From: Evernia prunastri
Lineage: Eukaryota; Ascomycota; Lecanoromycetes; Lecanorales; Parmeliaceae
Direction: 5' to 3'
DNA length: 64,000 nt
Assembly: GCA_003184365.1 (NCBI GenBank)
Contig: NKYR01000108.1
Location: forward strand, 62,001 to 126,000
In this document: one piece after another, positions 33,443-45,328 of the stretch
Layout of the letters: every line of letters begins with the position of its first letter
Numbering within the stretch: the first letter of the stretch is position 1
Notes under the pieces: generated by a model
Told to the model about the DNA's origin: nothing
The model's input: the letters and a program-made list of their open reading frames with translations, nothing else
The model's database searches: none
Program-made: the position numbers and the translations under genes

Positions 33443-34889
33443 ACTATAAGTCTTCGATGCTCAATCTCTGGGATTGGAAAGGTGAATAGAATGTACAGAA
33501 ATCCAAGTCAAATTTTACTTCTCACATCGGAGATCGCAGTGCACACTTTCGCACGCTTGTCCTAAAGAATATCCAGAGCACGCCTTGCCGCGGTATCATG
33601 CTCCAGGAGACATAAGTTCATAACTCAATGATGGGGCATCGCATCTGCTATATGTGGTAGGATAGATTAGGCGTGTCTCTTCCATATCCCATCACTGGAC
33701 ACTCCGATAACTCTTTATCAAGAGATTCATGGCAGTTCTGACTTGTGTGGGGGAGTTGGTCCTTGATTGGAGCTCGCTTCTGCATGTTGCTCTGGAAAAA
33801 CCACGAGGAAGGTGGATGACACAGTAGGATAACAATAAATAGGCAAAATATGAAGGAGCCGTCTCGGTGTTGGAAGCAGGAGACGAGGGGTCTAGCCAAC
33901 ACGGGACTAGCCTGGTCTTGGCCCACAGTAGAAATCTGGTGCCTCCCACGTCCCATCCTTCTAAATAAGTCATCCTTCTACCTCGAGACCACAGTCTTTG
34001 GTCTTCTGTTTCTGAAACTAGAAACGATAATCTAAGGACGTAATTTCTACCGCAGTGATTACGGTTTCCTCTCAGCTCACTCTAATAATAATATAAGGTA
34101 AGATTCCAAGAGTTGGTCGATAACTCGTATTACTGTATTCCGCTGTTTCACCTGTTGGGGCCCGTGTTCTGGCTTCGGACCTAGAGTATCAAGCGGAACG
34201 TTTCACGCCACTTTCTGTCCTTGCCATGATTATGTGCCGAGCACAGAAATGCTAAAAGGTACGTAGGTAAATTGCTACCAACTGATAAAAGCTCCTACCT
34301 AGGGTAAGGTACAGTACGGAGTACTTCTTCTGCCATCATCGACTCCAACCCTTGTTCAGTGTCTACCTTACCATTGTTTCCTACACTTTGTCGCAACCTC
34401 CTAGCTTTGAAGTCCGCTGGCCAGAATAATAATTGGTACTCATACTGGTGATACGAAAATTGTCTGGGCAATGCCACTCAAGTTGGAGCGCATGTTGTCT
34501 GTCGGCTGTCTATCCGTATTTATATATTAAGCACGGGAATCAGCTTATGCGACGAGAATCCGCCCAGACCGCGTTGAACTCAAAAGCGCATAAGTGCTAA
34601 GGCTATCCCTTTCAATTAAAAGCTCTGTTGTTATTCTGTACGAGGGTCGGGTCATGCTTTCTCCCACATGGCACCATGTTCCAACGGTGTTTTAAAAGAC
34701 GCGGCGTAGTGCTGTTGTCCCTTCTCCTTCTTATCATGCTGGGACCTCCGCCCCCCATGACTGATCGCTTTCCTAATCCCAGACCTTGCATCCTTCTCTA
34801 CAGCTGACATGTCACATGTATATTAATAAAGCAGTCATTTTCCATCAAGTCGGCGTTCATTGCGTTTTGGACGTTTATTTCTAGCGACG
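33443..34889. other. AT-rich intergenic region, no supported gene
   Basis: Upstream side of both the dead kinase gene and the glycosyltransferase. Open frames here are short and in AT-rich sequence. TATTAATAAA about 60 bp before the glycosyltransferase ATG could be TATA-like, weakly. Tri- and tetranucleotide motifs such as CCTAGGTA recur, as is common between fungal genes. Confidence 0.45.
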
Positions 34890-36313
34890 ATGCTTGCCAC
34901 GTACAGGTCATTGTTGACTTTCTTCTGCCTTCTTTGTACCTACTTTCTCTATACCCACGATCATTTTACAACATCCCCAAATGATTTCGCCGTTGCGCCA
35001 TCAGCCACATCGGAGGCAATCGCCTTCGACTCGCAACCGAGCAAACCGCAAAGCGCCCTGTCCCCGAGTAATCATTCTGCTCCCGCAGAGTCGGTCCTCG
35101 AGACTAAGAATTCCACGAGCGATGTTTCAGAGGAGAAGCGATCTCGGATTCTGCAGGCGACCATGATGTTCGGCGACAAGTATGTCGGACTCAACGAGCG
35201 GACTCTCCAAAGCCATGTCGATCATGCGAAGCGATGGGGCTACGGAGACCACCTCCTGCGACAAGAGATTGTGGGCGCAGGCCGGTGGGACAAGTTTATT
35301 TTCAGTAAACTCTTGCATATCCTAAATTTGATAATGGGAGAATTGAAGAGGCCTAGAGAAGAGCGGGCAGAATGGGTGGTGTAAGTTTACTGGGACATAT
35401 CAGTGAGATTAACCAAACTAAGGAATGCAGATGGTACGACGCAGATACCATGATACTTAATCCAAATATTCAGTGGGAAATTTTCCTTCCTCCCGCCGCC
35501 TTTCCCGACATCGATTTCTTAGCCACGAAGAACCTTGATGGCTTCAACGCGGGGCTTTTTTTCTTCCGCGTTGACGAATGGAGCGTCGAACTCCTCTCCG
35601 ACGCATACTCGCTTCGCAGGCTCCGACCAGAGATTGAGATTGGAGGCAACATCGAGCAGAACGCTATGAAGTACCTTTTTGGTCAAGAGTCAAATAAGAA
35701 ACATGTCCTTTATCAACCCCAACTCTGGTACAATGGCTTCCAGGGCGATCCACGCGCCGAGACTGAGATCAATGAAGGGGACATGCTTGTGCATTTTGCG
35801 GGAATCAATCATGCAAATGAGGAAGAAAGGAAGTTTGACCTAATGACTCAATGGTTTGCGAAGATCGAGCAACAACCGGATAAATGGCAGGTTCCTCTGG
35901 AGAAGACCAAGTATCCGAGAGAGATTGAAGCCTTTTGGAAGACGTATAAAAAAGCGAACGACATGCTCCGTACCGCGCACGTGAGGCCGGATTCTCAGTC
36001 AGGGCCGGATCAGGAAGTGAAACGTGCGAGGGATGAGCTGAAATGGGCGATTGAAGAACTGGCTTTTGATGCGGCGCATATGAAGAAGTGCATGAAGGAT
36101 TTAGTGCAAGCGTTAAAAGCGGCCGAAAGTCCGCAGGTGGTAGTTGGGCATGCAGATCAGCAGACTTCTGGGAGTGATATGGAACGTACGGAGCCGGCAG
36201 TTGGCGGACAGAAGCAACCTTCGGACAGCCAAGAGCATCTAAGGACTGGCGCGGACTCCAGAAGCGAGACCCCCAAAGTCGCACATAGATTCAAGGATCC
36301 TCCAGTGGGTTGA
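34890..36313 (+). CDS. Golgi type II glycosyltransferase, GMA12/MNN10 family (GT34)
   Basis: Exons 34890-35380 and 35431-36313 (50-nt intron) give 457 residues. An N-terminal signal anchor (SLLTFFCLLCTYFLYTHDHF) is followed by a Ser/Pro stem. The catalytic domain contains WGYGDHLLRQE, the metal-binding DxD in WVVWYDADTMILNP (split by the intron), DFLATKNLDGFNAGLFFFRV and a HFAG motif with conserved spacing. The family includes alpha-1,6-mannosyl- and alpha-1,2-galactosyltransferases; the donor and acceptor cannot be assigned here. The last 130 residues are a charged helical and then disordered extension, longer than in yeast members. The start at 34890 is the first in-frame ATG; the open frame upstream begins with TTG. 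Confidence 0.88.
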
Positions 36314-37071
36314 ATCTCTACTGATAATCAGGCACAGTTGGGTCATGCCAATACCAGGGTTCGTTCAACAGCTCAACAGCTCAAACACCTAGGGAAGGTG
36401 CAGCAATCAAGCTCTGTATGGTTGAGCCGTAGCATCTTTTATGGAAGCATACTGTGGTTTCGATATCTGAACGACCGAAATTTTGAACGGGAATGTTGAA
36501 AATTCTGTCAGACAGTCAGCGTCAACACCAACACTCGTTCGCACGTCACAATCACAAGTGCAACCAGCCGGCATTTGTGAACATCGACGGCTGATTCCTC
36601 GGGTACTAATTTGAAGGGTAGCTTCTTCGCCACCTTGCAGTTCCGCATCTTGCAGCAGCTCGGAGCCCAAGATTCTTGAGACACGACTGCCCTAGTGGTC
36701 CAAGTGTCGGCCCTCTACAGGGCGACGGGTCTGGGAACTTAAAGATTGAGACTGCTGGCTTGGCGGAAATGATGAGAGTAAGAAGTGAAAGTATTCGATG
36801 GTCCAAGGCTTCGAGATAGTGCTACCATTGCTGTGCAAGAATGAAGAGGAGCACAACTATATAGTTGCAAGTAGAATCCCAACGCCTCTTAAGATATTTG
36901 CTCAGTCATTGTCCAAGATAGCATCTGTCTCTAAATTAGTAGAGCTGTCGCGCTGACGTATGAAATTCATGACACTCAAGAATCCACCCAAATAGGTCTA
37001 GCGCAAGGACGTAGTGTATTGAGGGAACTTCAGATCAACAGCTTGATTCCTACCTATCACGAGACCTCAAC
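36314..37071. other. Intergenic region upstream of MCR1
   Basis: No supported gene. It holds the glycosyltransferase 3' end and the MCR1 promoter. Small minus-strand frames (36407-36806) have no family match. Confidence 0.45.
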
Positions 37072-38280
37072 ATGTTAGCCACGAAAGTCTTCAGATCAGC
37101 CCAGCCGTTGAAGAATGTAAGTAGTCACTCCTAACCGACACGTATCTCCTGGTCGGATCATCCAACGGCTACTGCCCTGAGAACTCCCGCCGCCTCTCAT
37201 GCTGACCACCTGCATATGTACAGAACATCCGCCGCTATGCCTCACCCCCGGGCCCCGCCAGTACCGGCTCCTCTAACAACGCCATCTATGGCCTTCTTGC
37301 CGGTGCCGGCTTACTAGGAGGAGGATACTACTATTATCGAATCACCGAACCAAAACCCGAAGCGCATGCTCCTCCCTCAACAGACGAACAGAAGACCGTG
37401 CCCCCGTCCCCTTCTCCGTCCGCCTCCGCACCTCAAAAGGCCTTCAGCGGTGGAAGCCAAGGTTTCATCGACCTGAAACTCGAGTCCGTGGAGGAGATAA
37501 ATCACAACACGAAAAAATTCCGCTTTGCGCTCCCCAACAGCGATGATGTCTCGGGCCTTTCGATCGCGTCAGCACTGCTCACGAAGTACAAAGGTCCCGA
37601 GATGGAGAAACCGGTGATCAGACCGTATACGCCTGTGAGCGACGAGGATGCGAAAGGGTATATTGATTTTGTAATCAAGAAGTATCCGAATGGGCCGATG
37701 AGCGAACATTTGCATGATATGAAGCCAGATCAGCGGTTAGATTTCAAAGGGCCAATCCCGAAGTATCCTTGGGAGCCGAACAAGCATGACCATATCGCGT
37801 TGATTGCAGGTGGCACGGGCATTACGCCGTATGTCTACCTACGCCCGCCCGCTCCATCAAAGTACAATGGCTGACCAGACTGTCCGGCACAGAATGTACC
37901 AGCTCGCCCGGGCCATCTTCAAGAACCCGGCCGACAAGACCAAGGTCACCCTGGTCTTCGGCAACCTGACCGAAGCCGACATCCTGCTCAAATCAGAATT
38001 CCAGGACCTGGAGAACACGTACCCGAACCGCTTCCGCGCCTTCTACGTCCTCGACCACCCGCCCGAAGGGTGGCAGCAAGGAAAAGGGCACATCACGACG
38101 GAGCTGCTCAAGACGGTGCTGCCGGAGCCCAAGGAGGGGAACGTGAAGATCTTCGTGTGCGGGCCGCCGGGGCTTTACAAGGCGGTCAGCGGGGCGAAGA
38201 AGAGCCCCGCGGAGCAGGGGGAGCTGACGGGCATGTTGAAGGAGATGGGCTATAGCTCGGATCAGGTCTACAAGTTCTAG
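37072..38280 (+). CDS. MCR1: NADH-cytochrome b5 reductase 2, mitochondrial
   Basis: Mitochondrial FAD enzyme passing electrons from NADH to cytochrome b5 or other acceptors; in yeast it has outer-membrane and intermembrane-space forms. Exons 37072-37116, 37224-37828 and 37893-38280 give 345 residues. The first 15-residue exon is a basic presequence (MLATKVFRSAQPLKN). A membrane segment follows (IYGLLAGAGLLGGG then a Tyr run). The FAD-binding motif is RPYTPVS, then GPMSEHL and FKGPIPKYPW. The nucleotide-binding motifs are GGTGITPMYQ (restored by the 64-nt intron 37829-37892) and CGPPGLYKAVSG. The C-terminus YKF matches the family. The third exon is markedly more GC-rich than the second. Confidence 0.95.
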
Positions 38281-39865
38281 GTTGGGGGATTTTATGGACG
38301 AGGAGACGTTGTATGATCAGCGAGGGCATAGAGTCTAGATGGTGGCTACGAAATTGCTTGGATGCATATATATGAAAAACATCAAAGTATTATTGGGGTA
38401 GTCCATCATTGTTTCTGCCTCCTTCCGAGAAGACACGCCGCTATCTCCCTCCCTCCCTCCCTCTCCCTTTCTCACCCCGTCAAGAAAGCTGATCCTGACC
38501 CAATCCAATCCAATCCCCTCCCCTCCCCTCCCCACCATCCTACCCCTCGAATCGCGCTCGCAACACAACGCGAAATATCACATAAAATCCGGGGGGGGGG
38601 GAATCCCACCCTACGAGGATCCACATTACATCACTGTCCTGTCACGGTCGTGTTGCCGAATCTGTATATATGTATGGCGTGGTGTTTTTTGCAATCGTGT
38701 CTGATTCTGAGAAGTACATTTACTGGTCTGAGAATGTGTGTATTCGCCTTAGAAGTGTGTATCCGTCTACGAAGTATATATCCTCTTTTAGACCTTCGGA
38801 CCTCTCATCATCGAATTTGGTATCATCGGCGCTCTCTTGACCGGATCGTATCGTCGGTGTTTGTGAGTTATACGGCGTCGGTTTTTTGGAGCGAGCGGTG
38901 TGATTTGGTGGGAGGGGGAGAGGGGGGTGGATGTGTCTGTCTGCTTTATTTCATGTACTTTACTGTATGTTATATGTGGTTTACTGTGGTCTAGTTGGGG
39001 TGTACTTGGGTCTAAGTGAGATCTACTAGGGTCTGCTGGGGTCTGACTGGGGTCTAACTGGGGTCTGCTGGGGTCTACTGGAGCTTGAGAGGAGAGATTG
39101 AACCTCCTGGGAGGGCGCGGGGAGGGTCCGAGTGAAGACGGGTGGGGAGGGGGAGGAGGAAGGGGAAGGGGGCTTCAAGGCGGGTACAGGAGGGTGGAGG
39201 AGGGTGGAGGAGGGCTGGTGGAGGAGACATTGGGGGAAGGTGGAATTTGGGATCGTCGGCGGGGTGATTGGAGTGTTCCCCCTTTTTATCTTTTACATAT
39301 GCAATGATCTGTACATGCATGTACATGATTATGATTGTGAGGGTAAGCGAGTACAGGAGCATTTCTTGTTTACGGTTCCTTCTTACCTTATATCTATCTT
39401 TACTGCTCCTACTCTACCTACCTTGGCTTACTCTCTATTTAGTATACTGACTTTACTTTGCTCTAGAGTAATTAGAGTCACTTATTTACATGCCTTTCGC
39501 TGAATTTGTTAGGTGCCAGAGCGAGCGACATACTTTCAACGGTTTGATTAGTCTTCGGATTAATAATCGAGTTAACTAAGGCAAAGAGACGGGAATTCGG
39601 ATGCTGTTGTACCTAGAAATGATGTCACTTGAACACTCTACCTTATTGTTGAGTCCCACTGGTGCCAGACATGCATTCCCAACCGGGCCCACGGCACATC
39701 TATCTTTTGCCCCCTGGTCTCCTTTTCCCTACCATCGCATCTTCATCATGACGATGAAAATTTCCATCAACGGGCCCTGGTCAATCCGTTCTCTTATTCT
39801 GATCCCTTGGTCCCGTTCCACTGCATAATTACCATTGTGGCATTTTTTCATTCTTTCCATTCGGT
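38281..39865. other. 1.6-kb intergenic region with low-complexity tracts
   Basis: No supported gene. It contains pyrimidine-rich blocks (CTCCC repeats around 38447-38475), a G10 run at about 38591, the 10-bp minisatellite at 38987-39082, and a G/A-rich block at 39100-39240. It includes the MFS promoter. Confidence 0.5.
38987..39082 (+). repeat. GGGGTCTnCT decamer minisatellite
   Basis: About nine degenerate copies of a 10-bp unit close to GGGGTCTACT, most regular at 39028-39080. Intergenic. The units are G-rich on one strand, so G-quadruplex formation is possible but not shown. Confidence 0.8.
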
Positions 39866-41790
39866 ATGCAGTCCTTTCTTCAATACCGTCGCTTTGGAAC
39901 ACATGTGACAAGGCAATACGAGCGAGACAAGTCCAAAGCGGACGCATTGGCAAATAATGACACTTCCGAACCAACGTCGCCTTCCTCATCGAACGCGGTC
40001 AACACGCCCGAAGTCACTCATGCCTTGGACCATGCCGACACACGAGATCCAGAGAAAGGCGAACAGTCCAATGGTCAAATACATGACCCTCACAACAATG
40101 CCGAGGCGCATGACCCGGAAAAAGATGAAGAAGATGCCGGAGGCTATGCACCCATACAGACCGCGCCCACTAGTAGGCGGGCATCACATGGTGGAGAAGC
40201 ACCAGAGGATATGAGCAGGGCCTCGACGCTCCCAACGAGAAAAAGCATGGGAACGGCCATGGGCACAACCTTGACCGGGATTGACGTACGAGATCGGAGC
40301 ACAAAGGAAGGTGGGGACGGCAAGGTTTTCGTCGTTGGATATGAGGGCGAGAATGACATGATGAATCCGCATAATTGGAGCCTTCTTACCAGATTTGGTG
40401 CGACGTGAGTGCACCACAGACCTTCCAACCGGAGTGGAAGCTGACAGCATCCAGCGTCAACATCGCCTTCATTGGTTGGATCGTTGGGTTCGCATCCAGC
40501 GTCGACTCCGCTGCCCTCATGCAAGCAACAGCCGACTTCGGAGTTAGCGAGGTGACCGAGTCTCTCGCAACGGGCATATTCTTGATCGGCTTCGGCGTAG
40601 GTGCTCTGTTCGCAGGACCAGTCTCGGAAACCATCGGCCGCAACCCCGTCTACATCGCCACCCTCTCGCTGTACATGATCTTCATCATGGCATCGGCACT
40701 TGCCCCAAACATCGGCGCACAACTCACTTTCCGCTTCATAGCTGGGTGTTTCGCTGCGACTCCATTGGTTTGCGCGGGTGGCTCAATATCAGATCTCTGG
40801 AATCCAATGGAGCGTGTCTACGCTTTTCCCGTCTTCGCAAACGCTGCTTTCATGGGACCAATCTTCGGTCCTGTTGTTGGCGGCTTCATTGGGGAATCGT
40901 CGCTTGTCTCATGGCGTTGGTGCGAGTGGATTACCCTGATCATTTCTGGACTCGTCCTTTTCCTTATCCTCTTCCTCCAGCCTGAGACATATGCTCCGGT
41001 TCTTTTGAAGTGGAAAGCCGAACATCTGCGGCAGCTGACTGGCGATGATCGGTACAAAGCTGAGATCGAGATCCGAAATGTTTCTTTCCCTAGACGGCTT
41101 GGCACTGCCCTTTATCGTCCGTTCGTTCTCACATTCAGCGAGCCGATCATCATCCTCATCGCTCTATACCTCACCATCATTTATATTATCCTCTTCACTT
41201 TTCTTAATGGCTATACTTTCGTATTCACTGAGACGTATGGATTCTCGGAGGGTATAACTGGCCTTGTCTTTATAGGTATCGGGATCGGTCTTTGCCTTGC
41301 GTCGCTCCTGGTACCTGTCATATACAAATGGGCCAAGAATGATCTAGCCAAGATTAAAGAGCAAGGCGGGACCCGACTTCCACCGGAGTTCAGGTTATGG
41401 TTTGCCATGTTTGGAGCCCCAGCTATCCCAATCAGCATGTTCTGGATGGGATGGACGGATTATTCCTGGATATCTTATTGGTCCCCGCTTGGAGCCAGCG
41501 TCCTGTTCGGGTATGGCATCTTGTGTGTCTTCATCAGCAGCTATCAATACATCATTGATAGCTACGAGTCATACTCCGCCAGTGCGCTTGCCAGTGTGAC
41601 GTTGATTCGATACGTGGCCGCAGGTGGAATGGTTGAAGTAGCGATTCCCTTCTACAGGAATCTAGGAGTGCATTGGACATTAACCATTCTGGGTGCCCTG
41701 AGTGCTTTGCTCGTGCCTGTCCCGTATCTTTTCTACCACTTTGGGACCAGAATACGAGGGAGAAGCAAGTATGCCGTCGTCAAGGAATGA
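39866..41790 (+). CDS. MFS transporter, DHA1-type (12 TM)
   Basis: Exons 39866-40404 and 40455-41790 (50-nt intron; the join reads GATVNIAFIGW) give 624 residues. The first 180 residues are a polar cytosolic tail (repeats of HDPEK-like and charged segments), ending DMMNPHNW, typical of fungal DHA1 polyamine/drug exporters. Membrane segments then follow with the MFS motif A loop GPVSETIGRNPVY, GGSISDLWNPMERVYAFPVF (motif C follows as GPIFGPVVGGFIGE) and the mid-loop ETYAPVLLKWKAEHLRQLTG. The C-half includes FGYGILCVFISSYQYIIDSY, another family signature. The substrate is unknown; a polyamine or drug proton antiporter is a family-level inference. The N-terminal extension is longer than usual. 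Confidence 0.9.
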
Positions 41791-41985
41791 GGGTTTGAGG
41801 CCTATATCCACATTAGTGATGGATGGTCTTGGGTTGGTATATGTTCATACAGGATTCCCGCATAATTTCGTGTACATAATTTGAGGCAGGTCGGGTATGG
41901 CGATTTTTTTTCGTATGAGCAGTCGTTCCAGCAGATCCAACAGAGCTCACGCATCCAGTAGAATTATCCCCCACCTTTTGAGCCG

Positions 41986-42873
41986 CTACTTCTTCGAAAG
42001 CGGTCTCTTGACGGTCGTGCCTCTGATCTCCAGCTTCGGCGCAGAATGGGTTTCCTTTGCACCTTTCTTGACAGCTTTCACCACCTTTTCAGGGTCTCCT
42101 GTGGTCTTGTTGCTTCTTTGAAAGGTAGTATCCGTCAACTCGACGTTCGTGTCCGTCCGTCTCACTTGGCCGTCGTTCCCTTCCCCACCAGCCCTGGCAT
42201 CATATGGTTCATCCTCCTCCCTCGGCTCCAGCATCTTCCTCTCCAAACTGACCCTCAGCATCCGCTTCCCCCCAACGACGCCCGCACCCCCATCTCCATC
42301 CTCCCACCTGACCTCCCACCACCCATCATCCCCCTCCACCGCGACGGCCCCCTCCCCCCCGTCCAACGTGAGCCCCCCCGCCCCTCCCTCCTCGCCCGCA
42401 TCCCACCCCCACGACCCGACCACGTGCGCCCGGCTCCGCGTCCGGTTCCCATACCTCACCTCCCGCGTCCCCGTGTCGACGTAGATCCAATTCAGCATCG
42501 GCGGGTCGTCGCTGATCGTCGACACCAGCCCCAGCGGCAGCGGTCGCGGCCGCTCCGGGTCCGGGTATTCGATGTAGAAGCCTTCGAACGCGTGGCTGGC
42601 GGTCGTAGTATTATTATTGTTATTGTTATCGTCCGACGACGCTGGATGCCGTCGTGGCGGCGCGATGTAGAGCTTCTCGTTGCGGAGCACGATGAGGCCG
42701 CCGTTGATCGACTGGGCCGGGGGACCAGAGCCCGAGCAGAAACACGACAGACGGAACTTCCGCATCCGCTCTTCGGACGCCGCGGGGTCGGGCGATTTCC
42801 TCCCTTCCGAGATCGCCGAGGCCACGCCGATGGTGGTTGGGATGCCGGCGATGGCTAGGAGGCCGAGGACCAT
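41986..42873 (-). CDS. Uncharacterised fungal protein, 295 aa
   Basis: Single exon from the ATG at 42873. Residues 1-20 (MVLGLLAIAGIPTTIGVASA) are hydrophobic and could be a signal peptide or small membrane anchor. Then come KFRLSCFCSGSG, a beta-rich segment (GGLIVLRNEKLYIAPP), FEGFYIEYPDPERPRPLPLG, MLNWIYVDTGTREVRYGNRT and HVVGSWGWD, which look conserved rather than random. A Gly/Glu-rich stretch follows (about 170-205), then a basic tail. I recall similar conserved hypothetical proteins in Pezizomycotina but no function. It converges with the MFS gene 195 bp away. Confidence 0.7.
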   Translation of the reverse strand: MVLGLLAIAGIPTTIGVASAISEGRKSPDPAASEERMRKFRLSCFCSGSGPPAQSINGGLIVLRNEKLYIAPPRRHPASSDDNNNNNNTTTASHAFEGFYIEYPDPERPRPLPLGLVSTISDDPPMLNWIYVDTGTREVRYGNRTRSRAHVVGSWGWDAGEEGGAGGLTLDGGEGAVAVEGDDGWWEVRWEDGDGGAGVVGGKRMLRVSLERKMLEPREEDEPYDARAGGEGNDGQVRRTDTNVELTDTTFQRSNKTTGDPEKVVKAVKKGAKETHSAPKLEIRGTTVKRPLSKK

Positions 42874-43367
42874 AGTTTGGGGCCGTTGTTTAGGAGTTCA
42901 GGAAAGGAAGGTTGCGGATGGTCGTTCGAAGGCAAGGCTTTTGTAGATCGGAGACCGAGAGATTCGGGGCGCGCCACTCAAGCGGGTTTGTTGTTGAATC
43001 CAGGGCAAGCCTTCATGCAGGGGAACTCTGCATACATAACTCAGTGATCACACTGGTCCCGAAAAGTTGGCAAAGTCAAAGAGTGTGAAAGCCCATGTGG
43101 TGGATAGGTTTCCCAGGGAAATCCCCCTTGCACGCAAAAACTGTGGGGGATCGACAGAGGTCTCGGGACCCCCCCCGGGAAAATAGCCTGAGTAGTGTCC
43201 GTCCATGCAAACAATAATAATATCTCGAGAGCTGCTCTGGGAACAACTTCATTCGTTCTGCATCCTGACCTTCACCCGATCAATTGAGAGCTTACACAGC
43301 TTGCGAAGATTCAAGATTCAATCCGTGTCTACAATTTTGCCTCGTCCATGGGAACAGGTGGCCCACA
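42874..43367. other. Divergent intergenic region upstream of GWT1
   Basis: No supported gene; it must carry the promoters of the 41986-42873 gene and of GWT1. A C9 run lies near 43170. Confidence 0.45.
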
Positions 43368-44911
43368 ATGGCACAGAGCTACAAAACATTAAAGGAGAAC
43401 TTCGTCTCCAATCTTTCCGGGGGAACCGTCTCTGAGATCAATTCAGTGACAGCTGTCGCTCCAGTGAGTCTCCTACGGCGTAACAACGTTTTCTACAGCT
43501 AACGCAAAGCTTGTGGGCCGCATACCTCCTGTGGGCAGCCCTCCAATTGCGTCGAGGCTACTTCTTAAAGTACAGTCCGCCAGCTTTCCTCGCAGACTTC
43601 CTGCTCAATGCGGGGGCTATATTGCTCGCCATCACAATGTACTCCTCGAATACTATCCTTCTCAACGCCCTTCTGGTGTCTCCTGCCGTCCTTCTCTATG
43701 CCTTCCCCTCCGCAACCGCAGATCGCAGGAGACCCTCGAAGCCCCCTGCAAACAAGCCAGCCGAGTCTACAGGTGCGGAGGAAGAGCTCGAGCCGCTGCC
43801 AATACGACCATTCATCACGATCTACAGAGGCAGTATGATGGTGATAACATGCTTGGCAATATTGGCGGTGGATTTCAGAGTCTTCCCCAGACGGTTTGCC
43901 AAAGTCGAGACTTGGGGAACATCTTTGATGGATGTTGGCGTGGGTTCCTTTGTGTTTTCTGCGGGGTTGGTCTCTGCCAGACCAATTCTACAAGCTCGTC
44001 TTGCAGGCAAGACATCTTCGTTCGGCTCGCAGCTCAAATTTGCTGTTCGGGCATCGCTGCCACTGTTCATCTTGGGATTCATTCGACTGTACAGTGTCAA
44101 AGGTCTAGATTATGCTGAACATGTCACAGAGTATGGTGTACACTGGAACTTCTTCTTCACCTTAGCCCTCCTGCCGCTATTTGTAGCTCCTTTGCAATCC
44201 GTATCCGCAGTGTTACCTTACACGGGATTGGTGTCGGTCCTTATAAGTGGCCTCTACCAGACGCTGCTCGAGCTGACTAGCCTCAAAGCCTTCATCCTCA
44301 CAGCTCCTAGGACAGACTTGTTAAGCCAGAACCGAGAGGGAGTGTTCTCTTTTCCGGGCTACTTAGCAATTTTCCTAGCAGGTCAAGCACTCGGCTTTGA
44401 TGTGCTGCCTCGTAATCCGAGTCAGATCCCAGCCACAGACTCGGGTTCGCAGCAGAGAAAACGATTGCTCATACGCCTGGCGGCGTGGTCAGCCGTATGG
44501 GTACTTTTATTCTATTCGGTAACTGCTTATAACATTGGCTTTGCTTTCCAAGTTTCGCGCCGTCTCGCTAACTATCCGTATGTCTTGTGGGTGTCAGCCT
44601 TCAACTGCGTCCAAATCACAATCTTTTGCCTCGTTGAGACCGTGTTCTTTCCTGGCGTCTACACGGCAGCGCACCGAACACTAGAAAAGAAGGAGCGCGA
44701 GAAAGCGACCAGCCGAGTACTGAAAGCTTTCAACCGCAACGGACTCGCTATTTTCTTGTTGGCGAACCTTCTGACGGGGCTGGTCAATCTGACACTCGAT
44801 ACCATAAACATGGGCCAGGCAGGAGCTATGGTTGTGCTGGTCGCATACGCGGCTGTGCTTACGGCTGTTGCTCTAGGGCTCGATGCTTGGAACCTGTCGA
44901 TTAAACTGTGA
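43368..44911 (+). CDS. GWT1: GPI-anchored wall transfer protein 1 (inositol acyltransferase)
   Basis: ER multi-span enzyme that acylates the inositol of GlcN-PI in GPI-anchor synthesis. Exon 1 (43368-43463) encodes MAQSYKTLKENFVSNLSGG and TVSEINSVTAVAP. Exon 2 (43499-44911) carries nearly all the protein: DFLLNAGAILLAITMYSS, ITIYRGSMMVITCLAILAVD, FPRRFAKVETWGTSLMDVG, SVKGLDYAEHVTEYGVHWNF, LSQNREGVFSFPGYLAIFLAG, SRRLANYPYVLWVSAFN and FLLANLLTGLVNLTLDT, a close family match throughout. Total 502 residues with about a dozen hydrophobic segments. An intron is needed because read-through stops after FYS. The phase-correct solution that keeps INSVTAVAP is only 35 nt (43464-43498); a donor at 43446 would give 53 nt but delete VTAVAP. 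Confidence 0.94.
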
Positions 44912-45328
44912 ATGATCCCACGAGCATCATACAGGGAAGAAGTCCCCACGATATGACCCTTTTCACTTGTTATCCTTCAAGTCCACAACGCAGCATTTAC
45001 TATTTCGTGTTCCTCGACTTAAAAACTGTTCAGTCGAAAACGATTTGGTTGCAAATGAAGGCAAGCATACAATACGATTCATACTCGGCGCCAGTAATGG
45101 ACTCTTCCCCGTCAAGTCTAGAAGGAGGCAGTCCGCTCAGAACCGATCGACATATTCGACACCCCCAAGGAATTTCTACGCAAGATTCTCTCTTCAAAGT
45201 GCATCATGTCAGACAATTCTCCCTCGCTGGTGCATCACCACGATAGAAGACGGTCAATGGCCTGGCGTGAGCGAGCAGCGAAGACATATCCTTAGTCTAT
45301 AATTGGAACAGAGTGCCATTGCCAACTA
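44912..45328. other. GWT1 3' flank
   Basis: No supported gene. It includes the GWT1 3' UTR and possibly the eroded 5' end of the following dead gene, for which I found no start codon. Confidence 0.4.

Noticed and set aside
42046..42858. Plus-strand open frame opposite the 41986-42873 gene
   Set aside because: Pro/Arg-rich shadow; the minus frame has the hydrophobic start and conserved-looking segments.
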